From Arenicola marina (taxonomy: Eukaryota > Annelida > Polychaeta > Arenicolidae), in the NCBI GenBank assembly GCA_964019135.1, contig OZ025263.1, positions 37,426,133 to 37,490,132 on the forward strand: DNA of 64,000 nt. Reading direction: 5' to 3'. Below the pieces are notes generated by a model. The model was not told the DNA's origin. It did not search any database and saw only the letters and a list, made by a program, of their open reading frames with translations. The first letter of the stretch is position 1. Every line of letters begins with the position of its first letter. Made by a program: the position numbers and the translations under genes. Shown here piece after piece: positions 40,501-52,500 of this stretch.

Positions 40501-43500
40501 GGGGAGGGAGGTGAGTGAGGTGTGGTACTTCCAATGCCGTAATGGCGAGGGTGGGGGGGCAGGTGTGGTACTTCCATGCCGTGATGGCGAGGGTGGGGGG
40601 GAGGTGTGGTACTTCCAATGCCGTGATGGCGAGGGTGGGGGGGGGAAGGTGTGGTACTTCCAATGCCGTGATGGCGAGAGTGGGGGGGGGAGGTGTGGTA
40701 CTTCCAATGCCGTGATGGCGAGGAGGGGGGGGAGAGGGAGGTGAGTGAGGTGTGGTACTTCCAATGCCGTAATGGCGAGGGTGGGGGGGGAGGTGTGGTA
40801 CTTCCAATGCCGTGATGGCGAGGGTGGGGGGGGGAGGTGTGGTACTTCCAATGGCCGTGATGGCGAGGGGTGGGGGGGAGGTGTGGTACTTCCAATGCCG
40901 TGATGGCGAGGGTGGGGGGGGGGAGGTATGGTACTTCCAATGCCGTGATGGCGAGGGTGGGGGGGGAGGTGTGGTACTTCCAATGCCGTGATGGCGAGAG
41001 TGGGGGGGGGGGGAGGTGTGGTACTTCCAATGCCGTGATGGCGAGAGTGGGGGGGGGGGGGAGAGGGAGGTGAGTGAGGGTGTGGTACTTCCAATGCCGT
41101 GATGGCGAGAAGTGGTGGGGGGAGGTGTGGTACTTCCAATGCCGCGATGGCGAGAGTGGGGGGGGGGGGAGAGGGGAGGTGAGTGAGGTGTGGTACTTCC
41201 AAATGCCGTGATGGCGAGAGTGGGGGGGGAGGTTGTGGTACTTCCAATGCCGTTGATGGCGAGAGTGGGGGCGGAGTGAGGTGAGTGAGGTGTGGTACTT
41301 CCAATGCCGTAATGGCGAGAGTGGGGGGGGGGGGAGAGGGAGGTGAGTGAGGTGTGGTACTTCCAATGCCGTAATGCGAGGGTGGGGGGGGGGAGGTGTG
41401 GTACTTCCAATGCCGTGATGGCGAGGGTGGGGGGGGAGGTGTGGTACTTCCAATGCCGTGATGGCGAGGGTGGGGGGGGGGGAGGTTGTGGTACTTCCAA
41501 TGCCGTGATGGCGAGGGTGGGGGGGGGAGGTGTGGTACTTCAAATGCGTGATGGCGAGAGTGGGNNNNNNNNNNNNNNNNNNNNNNNNNNNNNNNNNNNN
41601 NNNNNNNNNNNNNNNNNNNNNNNNNNNNNNNNNNNNNNNNNNNNNNNNNNNNNNNNNNNNNNNNNNNNNNNNNNNNNNNNNNNNNNNNNNNNNNNNNNNN
41701 NNNNNNNNNNNNNNNNNNNNNNNNNNNNNNNNNNNNNNNNNNNNNNNNNNNNNNNNNNNNNNNNGTGGTACTTCCAATGCCGTGATGGCGAGGGTGGGGG
41801 GGGGAGGGAGGTGAGTGAGGTGTGGTACTTCCAATACCGTGATGGCGAGAGTGGGGGGGTGGAGAGGGAGGTGAGTGAGGTGTGGTACTTCCAATGCCGT
41901 AATGGCGAGGGTGGGGGGCGGGAGGTGTGGTACTTCCAATGCCGTGATGGCGAGGGTGGGGGGGGGAGGTGTGGTACTTCCAATGCCGCGATGGCGAGGG
42001 TGGGGGTGGGGAGGGGTGGGGGTGAGTGAGGTGTGGTACTTCCAATGCCGTGATGGCGAGGGTGGGGGTGGGAAGGGGTGGGGGTGAGTGAGGTGTGGTA
42101 CTTCCAATGCCGTGATGGCGAGGGTGGTGGAGTGAGGTGTGGTACTTCCAATGCCGTGATGGCGAGGGTGGGGGGGGGGGGGAGGTGTGGTACTTCCAAT
42201 GCCGTGATGGCGAGGGTGGTGGAGTGAGGTGTGGTACTTCCAATACCGTGATGGCGAGAGTGGGGGGGGGGAGGTGTGGTACTTCCAATGCCGTGATGGC
42301 GAGGGTGGTGGTGGTGGGGGGGGGAGGTGATTGAGGTGTGGTACTTCCAATGCCGTGATGGCGAGGGTGGTGGAGTGAGGTGTGGTACTTCCAATGCCGT
42401 GATGGCGAGGGTGGTGGTGGTGGGGGGGGGGGGGAGGTGATTGAGGTGTGGTACTTCCAATGCCGTGATGGCGAGGGTGGTGGAGTGAGGTGTGGTACTT
42501 CCAATACCGTGATGGCGAGAGTGGGGGGGGAGGGAGGTGAGTGAGGTGTGGTACTTCCAATGCCGTAATGGCGAGGGTGGGGGGGGGGGAGGTGTGGTAC
42601 TTCCAATGCCGTGATGGCGAGGGTGGGGGGGGGGGGAGGGAGGTGAGTGAGGTGTGGTACTTCCAATGCCGTGATGGCGAGGGTGGGGGGGGAGGTGTGG
42701 TACTTCCAATGCCGTGATGGCGAGGGTGGGGGGGGGGAGGGAGGTGAGTGAGGTGTGGTACTTCCAATGCCGTGATGGCGAGAGTGGGGGGGGGAGGGAG
42801 GTGAGTGAGGTGTGGTACTTCCAATACCGTGATGGCGAGAGTGGGGGGGGAGGTGTGGTACTTCCAATGCCGTGATGGCGAGAGTGGGGGGGGGGAGGTG
42901 TGGTACTTCCAATGCCGTAATGGCGAGGGTGGGGGGGGAGGTGTGGTACTTCCAATGCCGTGATGGCGAGGGTGGTGGAGTGAGGTGTGGTACTTCCAAT
43001 ACCGTGATGGCGAGAGTGGGGGGGGGGGGAGGTGAGTGAGGTGTGGTACTTCCAATGCCGTAATGGCGAGGGTGGGGGGGGGGGGGAGGAGGTGAGTGAG
43101 GTGTGGGGTACTTCCAATGCCGTAATGGCGAGGGTGGGGGGGCAGGTGTGGTACTTCCAATGTCGTGATGGCGAGGGTGGGGGGGGAGGTGTGGTACTTC
43201 CAATGCCGTGATGGCGAGGGTGGGGGGGGGGGGAGGTGTGGTACTTCCAATGCCGTGATGGCGAGGGTGGGGGGGGGGAGGGGTGGTACTTCCAATGCCG
43301 TGATGGCGAGGGTGGGGGGGGGGGAGGTGTGGTACTTCCAATGCCGTGATGGCGAGGGTGGGGGGGGGGGAGGGGTGGTACTTCCAATGCCGTGATGGCG
43401 AGAGTGGGGGGGGGGGAGAGGGAGGTGAGTGAGGTGTGGTACTTCCAATGCCGTGATGGCGAGGGTGGGGGGGGGGAGGTGTGGTACTTCCAATGCCGTG

Positions 43501-46500
43501 ATGGCGAGGGTGGGGGGGGGGAGGTGTGGTACTTCCAATGCCGTGATGGCGAGGGTGGGGGGGGGGAGGTGTGGTACTTCCAATGCCGTGATGGCGAGAG
43601 TGGGGGGGGAGGTGTGGTACTTCCAATGCCGTGATGGCGAGGGTGGGGGGGGGGGGGGGAGGTGTGGTACTTCCAATGCCGTGATGGCGAGAGTGGGGGG
43701 GGGGGGAGGTGTGGTACTTCCAATGCCGTGATGGCGAGGGTGGGGCGGGGAGGTGTGGTAGTTCGAATGCCGTGAGGGCGAGGGTGGGAGGAGGGGGGGG
43801 AAGAGGTGAGTGAGGTGTGGTACTTCCAATGCCGTGATGGCGAGGGTGGCGGGGTGGGGGGCAAGGTGAGTGAGGTGTGGTACTTCCAATGCCGTGATGG
43901 CGAGGGTGGTGGTGGTGGGGGGGGGAGGTGATTAAGGTGTGGTACTTCGAATGCCGTGAGGGCGAGGGTGGCGGGGGGGGGGGGGAGGTGAGTGAGGTAT
44001 GGTACTTCCAGTGCCGTGATGGCGAGGGTGGGGGTGTTGGAATGAGGTGTGGTACTTCCAATGGCGAGGGTGGTGGTGGTGGGGGGGGGGGGAGGTGATT
44101 GAGGTGTGGTACTTCGAATGCCGTGAGGGCGAGGGTGGCGTGGGGGGGGGAGGTGAGTGAGGTGTGGTACTTTCAATGCCGTGAGGGCGAGGGTGGGGGA
44201 GTCAGGTGTGGTACTTCCAATGCCGTGATGGCGAGAGGGGGGGGGGCGTGAGTGAGGTGTGGTACTTCCAATGCCGTGATGGCGAGGGGGAGGGGGGGCG
44301 TGAGTGAGGTGGGGTACTTCCAATGCCGTGATGGCGAGGGGGGGGGGGGGCGTGAGTGAGGTGGGGTACTTCCAATGCCGTGTTGGCGAGGGTGGGGGGG
44401 GGAGGTGTGGTACTTCCAATGCCGTGATGGCGAGGGGGGGGGCGTGAGTGAGGTGGGGTACTTCCAATGCCGTGAGGGCGAGGGTGGGGGAGTGAGGTGG
44501 GGTACTTCCAATGCCGTGATGGCGAGGGTGGTGGAGTGAGGTGTGGTACTTCCAATGCCGTGATGGCGAGGGTGGGGGAGTGAGGTGTGGTACTTCCAAT
44601 GCCGTGAGGGCGAGGGTGGTGGTGGTGAGTGGGGGGGGGAGGTGATTGAGGTGTGGTACTTCCAATGCCGTGATGGCGAGGGTGGGGGTTGAGGTGTGGT
44701 ACTTCCAATGCCGTGATGGCGAGGGTGGGGGTGTTGGAATGAGGTGTGGTACTTCCAATGCCGTGAGGGCGAGGGTGGGGGAGTGAGGTGTGGTACTTCC
44801 AATGCCGTGAGGGCGAGGGTGGTGGTGGTGAGTGGGGGGGGGAGGTGATTGAGGTGTGGTACTTCCAATGCCGTGATGGCGAGGGTGGGGGTTGAGGTGT
44901 GGTACTTCCAATGCCGTGATGGCGAGGGTGGGGGTGTTGGAATGAGGTGTGGTACTTCCAATGCCGTGAGGGCGAGGGTGGGGGAGTGAGGTGTGGTACT
45001 TCCAATGCCGTGAGGGCGAGGGTGGTGGTGGTGAGTGGGGGGGGGAGGTGATTGAGGTGTGGTACTTCCAATGCCGTGATGGCGAGGGTGGGGGTTGAGG
45101 TGTGGTACTTCCAATGCCGTGATGGCGAGGGTGGGGGTGTTGGAATGAGGTGTGGTACTTCCAATGCCGTGAGGGCGAGGGTGGGGGAGTGAGGTGTGGT
45201 ACTTCCAATGTCGTGATGGCGAGGGTGGGGGTTGAGGTGTGGTACTTCCAATGCCGTGATGGCGAGGGTGGGGGTTGAGGTGTGGTACTTCCAATGTCGT
45301 GATGGCGAGGGTGGGGGTTGAGGTGTGGTACTTCCAATGCCGTGATGGCGAGGGTGGGTGTTGAGGTGTGGTACTTCCAATGCCGTGATGGCGAGGGTGG
45401 GTGTTGAGGTGTGGTACTTCCAATGCCGTGATGGCGAGGGTGGGGGTGTTGGAATGAGGTGTGGTACTTCCAATGCCGTGATGGCGAGGGTGGGGGAGTG
45501 AGGTGTGGTACTTCCAATGTCGTGATGGCGAGGGTGGGGGAGTGAGGTGTGGTACTTCCAATGTCGTGATGGCGAGGGTGGGGGAGTGAGGTGTGGTACT
45601 TCCAATGTCGTGATGGCGAGGGTGGGGGTTGAGGTGTGGTACTTCTAGTGCCGGAATTAAGAATTATCACATTTACTTCTTTTTCCAGGGAGACCCTCTC
45701 TATACCGACGTTCCACTACATTCAGACCAACATGCAGAACTTTCATGAGATGATGATGAGTCAGAAGAAAGAAGCCATTGTTTGGTCTAGAAGGTGGGTG
45801 GGTAGTCAGCGTCTGACGTGCTTTATGTTGACTAGTGAGCATATCGTGTTTTAGGTTTGTTGATAATTAATATTCTGATGATCGTGTGGTGTTTCCAGGA
45901 TGCATTTGGCCTTGAAGTCTTACCATGAGCTGCTGCAGAGCTTGGCTGCCATGGACCGGGCGGAAGATAGACAGATCCGCGAGAGTTCCCGAGTCCTCAA
46001 GGGTAAGGCGTCCGTCGCTCCAGGGTCAGCAAGGGTAAGGTGTCCATCGCTCCAGGGTCACCAAGGGTAAGATGTCCATCGCTCCAGGGTAACCAAGGGT
46101 AAGGCGTCCGTCGCTCCAGGGTCACCAAGGGTAAGGCGTCCATCGCTCCAGGGTCACCAAGGGTAAGGCGTCCATCGCTCCAGGGTCATCAAGGGTAAGG
46201 CGTCCATCGCTCCAGGGTCATCAAGGGTAAGGCGTCCATCGCTCCAGGGTCACCAAGGGTAAGGCGTCCATCGCTCCAGGGTCATCAAGGGTAAGGCGTC
46301 CATCGCTCCAGGGTCACCAAGGGTAAGGCGTCCATCGCTCCAGGGTCACCAAGGGTAAGGCGTCCATCGCTCCAGGGTCATCAAGGGTAAGGCGTCCATC
46401 GCTCCAGGGTCACCAAGGGCAAGACGTCCATCGCTCCAGGGTCATCAAGGGTAAGGCGTCCATCGCTCCAGGGTCACCAAGGGTAAGGCGTCCATCGCTC

Positions 46501-49500
46501 CAGGGTCACCAAGGGTAAGGCGTCCATCGCTCCAGGGTCATCAAGGGTAAGGCGTCCATCGCTCCAGGGTCATCAAGGGTAAGGCGTCCATCGCTCCAGG
46601 GTCACCAAGGGTAAGGCGTCCATCGCTCCAGGGTCACCAAGGGTAAGGCGTCCATCGCTCCAGGGTCACCAAGGGTAAGGCGTCCATCGCTCCAGGGTCA
46701 TCAAGGGTAAGGCGTCCGTCGCTCCAGGGTCACCAAGGGTAAGGCGTCCATCGCTCCAGGGTCACCAAGGGTAAGGCGTCCATCGCTCCAGGGTCACCAA
46801 GGGTAAGGCGTCCATCGCTCCAGGGTCACCAAGGGTAAGATGTCCATCGCTCCAGGGTCACCAAGGGTAAGGGGTCCATCGCTCCAGGGTCACCAAGGGT
46901 AAGGCGTCCGTCGCTCCAGGGTCATCAAGGGTAAGGCGTCCGTCGCTCCAGGGTCACCAAGGGTAAGGCGTCCATCGCTCCAGGGTCACCAAGGGTAAGG
47001 CGTCCATCGCTCCAGGGTCACCAAGGGTAAGGCGTCCGTCGCTCCAGGGTCATCAAGGGCAAGGCGTTCATCGCTCCAGGGTCATCAAGTGCAAGGCGTC
47101 CATCGCTCCAGGGTCATCAAGGGCAAGGCGTCCATCGCTCCAGGGTCACCAAGGGTAAGGCGTCCATCGCTCCAGGGTCACCAAGGGTAAGGCGTCCATC
47201 GCTCCAGGGTCATCAAGGGCAAGACGTCCATCGCTCCAGGGTCACCAAGGGTAAGGCGTCCATCGCTCCAGGGTCATCAAGGGCAAGGCGTCCATCGCTC
47301 CAGGGTCACCAAGGATAAGGCGTCCATCGCTCCAGGGTCACCAAGGGTAAGGCGTCCATCGCTCCAGGGTCACCAAGGGCAAGGCGTCCATCGCTCCAGG
47401 GTCATCAAGGGCAAGGCGTCCATCGCTCCAGGGTCAAGGGCAAGGCGTCCATCGCTACAGGGTCACCAAGGGCAAGGCGTCCATCGCTCCAGGGTCAAGG
47501 GCAAGGCGTCCATCGCTACAGGGTCACCAAGGGCAAGGCGTCCATCGCTCCAGGGTCATCAAGGGCAAGGCGACCGTCGCTCTAGGGTCATCAAGGGTAA
47601 GGCGTCCATCGCTCCAGGGTCATCAAGGGCAAGGCGTCCATCGCTCCAGGGTCATCAAGGGCAAGGCGTCCATCGCTCCAGGGTCACCAAGGGTAAGGCG
47701 TCCATCGCTCCAGGGTCACCAAGGGCAAGACGTCCATCGCTCCAGGGTCATCAAGGGCAAGGTGTCCATCGCTCCAGGGTCATCAAGGGTAAGGCGTCCG
47801 TCGCTCCAGGGTCACCAAGGGTAAGGCGTCCATCGCTCCAGGGTCATCAAGGGCAAGGCGTCCATCGCTCCAGGGTCATCAAGGGCAAGGCGTCCATCGC
47901 TCCAGGGTCACCAAGGGCAAGGCGTCCATCGCTCCAGGGTCACCAAGGGTAAGGCGTCCATCGCTCCAGGGTCACCAAGGGCAAGGCGTCCATCGCTCCA
48001 GGGTCATCAAGGGTAAGGCGTCCATCGCTCCAGGGTCATCAAGGGCAAGGCTCTGCTCTTCATATGTAATAATGGCCAATATTTCTGGTAGTGCTCTCGA
48101 ATAAAATTAACGGGTATTATATTTAAATGGCGTAATATATTGGGATTAATATCCTGAAAGTCCTTTTGGACCTTGGATCTGAACTTTGAGGCATCTTACG
48201 CTCTTTATGTGACATGAGACCTGTGATGCCGCGTGATGAGTCAAGACTGACTGTACAGACTGTGCAGAAATCATCGACTGTTCTTATAAAACAACTTACT
48301 TTACTTCTGTATGTATTTTCAGGAAATGTCTTCTACACGATGGAATACAGAGACATCTTTGTGATGTTGCTGCGGAGGTTTGATGAGACCAAGCAGTCCA
48401 GGTGAGTGTGCTTTGTGTTGCCCAAGTCATCGCCGCTCTGCATTATCACTGCTTTCATGATACTGTGAAGAATGAAGTGTTTGGTTTACAAGGGCGAGAC
48501 AAGTTAAACATAAACATAAACATAAATGCTTGTGTTTCTTCTATGGCTTGATGTGTTATATTTCTTTTAATGTACAAAGGCTTTATTTCCACCAGTTTGC
48601 CTGTTCAGAGGGCTCTACCAGTTGGATGCATGTCATTGCTGGGCTCCATTCTTCCTGTCTCAGGTCCTTCCTCAAGGATCTGGTCGAGGCGACACATCTG
48701 TTTGTGAAGATGTTGGAGCAGTTCTCCAAGCAGACCGGCCACTTGGTGGTCCAGCGCAAGAGGACGAAGCGGCGCCCGCGACAGAACAAACACCACCTGG
48801 GTAACCTAGGTAACCGCGGTGTGGCCCGACCCGCAGTAACCACTAACACGACCTGGGTAACCTTTGTGTGGCGCGACCCGCAGTAACTGCAAACACGACC
48901 TGGGTAACCTTTGTGTGGCCCGACCCGCAGTAACTACAAACACGACCTGGGTAACCTTTGTGTGGCCCGACCCGCAGTAACTACAAACACGACCTGGGTA
49001 ACCTTTGTGTAGCCCGACCCGCAGTAACTGCAAACACGACCTGGGTAACCTTTGTGTGGCCCGACCCGCAGTAACCACAAACACGACCTGGGTAACCTTT
49101 GTGTGGCCCGACCCACAGTAACTACCAACACGACCTGGGTAACCTTTGTGTGGCCCGACCCGCAGTAACTGCAAACACGACCTGGGTAACCTTTGTGTGG
49201 CCCGACCCGCAGTAACTACAAACACTACCTTGGTAACCTTTGTGTGGCCCGACCCGCAGTAACTGCAAACACGACCTGGGTAACCTTTGTGTGGCCCGAC
49301 CCGCAGTAACCACAAACACGACCTGGGTAACCTTTGTGTGGCCCGACCCGCAGTAACTACAAACACGACCTGGGTAACCTTTGTGTGGCCCGACCCGCAG
49401 TAACCACAAACACGACCTGGGTAACCTTTGTGTGGCCCGACCCGCAGTAACTACCGACACGACCTGGGTAACCTTTGTGTGGCCCGACCCGCAGTAACTG

Positions 49501-52500
49501 CAAACACGACCTGGGTAACCTTTGTGTGGCCCGACCCGCAGTAACTGCAAACACGACCTGGGTAACCTTTGTGTGGCCCGACCCGCAGTAACCACAAACA
49601 CGACCTGGGTAACCTTTGTGTGGCCCGACCCACAGTAACTACCAACACGACCTGGGTAACCTTTGTGTGGCCCGACCCGCAGTAACTGCAAACACGACCT
49701 GGGTAACCTTTGTGTGGCCCGACCCGCAGTAACTATAAACACGACCTGGGTAACCTTTGTGTGGCCCGACCCGCAGTAACTACCAACACGACCTGGGTAA
49801 CCTTTGTGTGGCCCGACCCGCAGTAACTGCAAACACGACCTGGGTAACCTTTGTGTGGCCCGACCCGCAGTAACTGCAAACACGACCTGGGTAACCTTTG
49901 TGTGGCCCGACCCGCAGTAACCACAAACACGACCTGGGTAACCTTTGTGTGGCCCGACCCGCAGTAACTACAAACACGACCTGGGTAACCTTTGTGTGGC
50001 CCGACCCGCAGTAACCACAAACACGACCTGGGTAACCTTTGTGTGGCCCGACCCGCAGTAACTACCGACACGACCTGGGTAACCTTTGTGTGGCCCGACC
50101 CGCAGTAACTGCAAACACGACCTGGGTAACCTTTGTGTGGCCCGACCCGCAGTAACTGCAAACACGACCTGGGTAACCTTTGTGTGGCCCGACCCGCAGT
50201 AACCACAAACACGACCTGGGTAACCTTTGTGTGGCCCGACCCACAGTAACTACCAACACGACCTGGGTAACCTTTGTGTGGCCCGACCCGCAGTAACTGC
50301 AAACACGACCTGGGTAACCTTTGTGTGGCCCGACCCGCAGTAACTATAAACACGACCTGGGTAACCTTTGTGTGGCCCGACCCGCAGTAACTACCAACAC
50401 GACCTGGGTAACCTTTGTGTGGCCCGACCCGCAGTAACTGCAAACACGACCTGGGTAACCTTTGTGTGGCCCGACCCGCAGTAACTACAAACACGACCTG
50501 GGTAACCTTTGTGTGGCCCGACCCGCAGTAACTACAAACACGACCTGGGTAACCTTTGTGTGGCCCGACCCGCAGTAACCACAAACACGACCTGGGTAAC
50601 CTTTGTGTGGCCCGACCCGCAGTAACCACAAACACGACCTGGGTAACCTTTGTGTGGCCCGACCCCCAGTAACTACAAACACGACCTGGGTAACCTTTGT
50701 GTGGCCCGACCGGCAGTAACCACAAACACGACCTGGGTAACCTTTGTGTGGCCCGACCCGCAGTAACCACAAACACTACCTGGGTAACCTTTGTGTGGCC
50801 CGACCCGCAGTAACCACAAACACGACCTGGGTAACCTTTGTGTGGCCCGACCCGCAGTAACCACAAACACGACCTGGGTAACCTTTGTGTGGCCCGACCC
50901 GCAGTAACTGCAAACACGACCTGGGTAACCTTTGTGTGGCCCGACCCGCAGTAACTACCAACACGACCTGGGTAACCTTTGTGTGGCCCGACCCGCAGTA
51001 ACTGCAAACACGACCTGGGTAACCTTTGTGTGGCCCGACCCGCAGTAACTACAAACACGACCTGGGTAACCTTTGTGTGGCCCGACCCGCAGTAACTACA
51101 AACACGACCTGGGTAACCTTTGTGTGGCCCGACCCGCAGTAACCAGAAACACGACCTGGGTAACCTTTGTGTGGCCCGACCCGCAGTAACTACAAACACG
51201 ACCTGGGTAACCTTTGTGTGGCCCGACCCGCAGTAACCACAAACACGACCTGGGTAACCTTTGTGTGGCCCGACCCGCAGTAACTACAAACACGACCTGG
51301 GTGACCTTTTTTGTGGCCCGACCCGCAGTAACTACCGACACGACCTGGGTAACCTTTGTGTGGCCCGACCCGCAGTAACCACAAACACGACCTGGGTAAC
51401 CTTTGTGTGGCCCGACCCGCAGTAACTACCGACACGACCTGGGTAACCTTTGTGTGGCCCGACCCGCAGTAACTACCAACACGACCTGGGTAACCTTTGT
51501 GTGGCCCGACCCGCAGTAACTACCGACACGACCTGGGTAACCTTTGTGTGGCCCGACCCGCATTAACTACAGACACGACCTGGGTAACCTTTTTTGTGGC
51601 CCGACCCGCAGTAACTACCGACACGACCTGGGTAACCTTTGTGTGGCCCGACCCGCAGTAACTACCGACACGACCTGGGTAACCTTTGTGTGGCCTGACC
51701 CGCAGTAACCAGAAACACGACCTGGGTAACCTTTGTGTGGCCCGACCCGCAGTAACTACAGGCACGACCTGGGTAACCTTTGTGTGGCCCGACCCGCAGT
51801 AACTACCGACACGACGTGGGTAACCTTTGTGTGGCCCGACCCGCAGTAACTACCAACACGACCTGGGTAACCTTTGTGTGGCCCGACCCGCAGTAACTAC
51901 CAACACGACCTGGGTAACCTTTGTGTGGCCCGACCCGCAGTAACTACAAACACGACCTGGGTAACCTTTGTGTGGCCCGACCCGCAGTAACTACAAACAC
52001 GACCTGGGTAACCTTTGTGTGGCCCGACCCGCAGTAACCACAAACACGACCTGGGTAACCTTTGTGTGGCCCGACCCGCAGTAACTACCGACACGACCTG
52101 GGTAACCTTTGTGTGGCCCGACCCGCAGTAACTACCGACACGACCTGGGTAACCTTTGTGTGGCCCGACCCGCATTAACTACAAACACGACCTGGGTAAC
52201 CTTTTTTGTGGCCCGACCCGCAGTAACTACCGACACGACCTGGGTAACCTTTGTGTGGCCCGACCCGCAGTAACCACAAACACGACCTGGGTAACCTTTG
52301 TGTGGCCCGACCCGCAGTAACTACCGACACGACCTGGGTAACCTTTGTGTGGCCCGACCCGCAGTAACTACCAACACGACCTGGGTAACCTTTGTGTGGC
52401 CCGACCCGCAGTAACTACCGACACGACCTGGGTAACCTTTGTGTGGCCCGACCCGCATTAACTACAGACACGACCTGGGTAACCTTTTTTGTGGCCCGAC

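Noticed and set aside
37956-45670. Pro/His/Ser-rich minus-strand frames up to 1977 codons
   Set aside because: Antisense readings of the G-rich array that also run through the N gap and over exon e7; not credible as genes.
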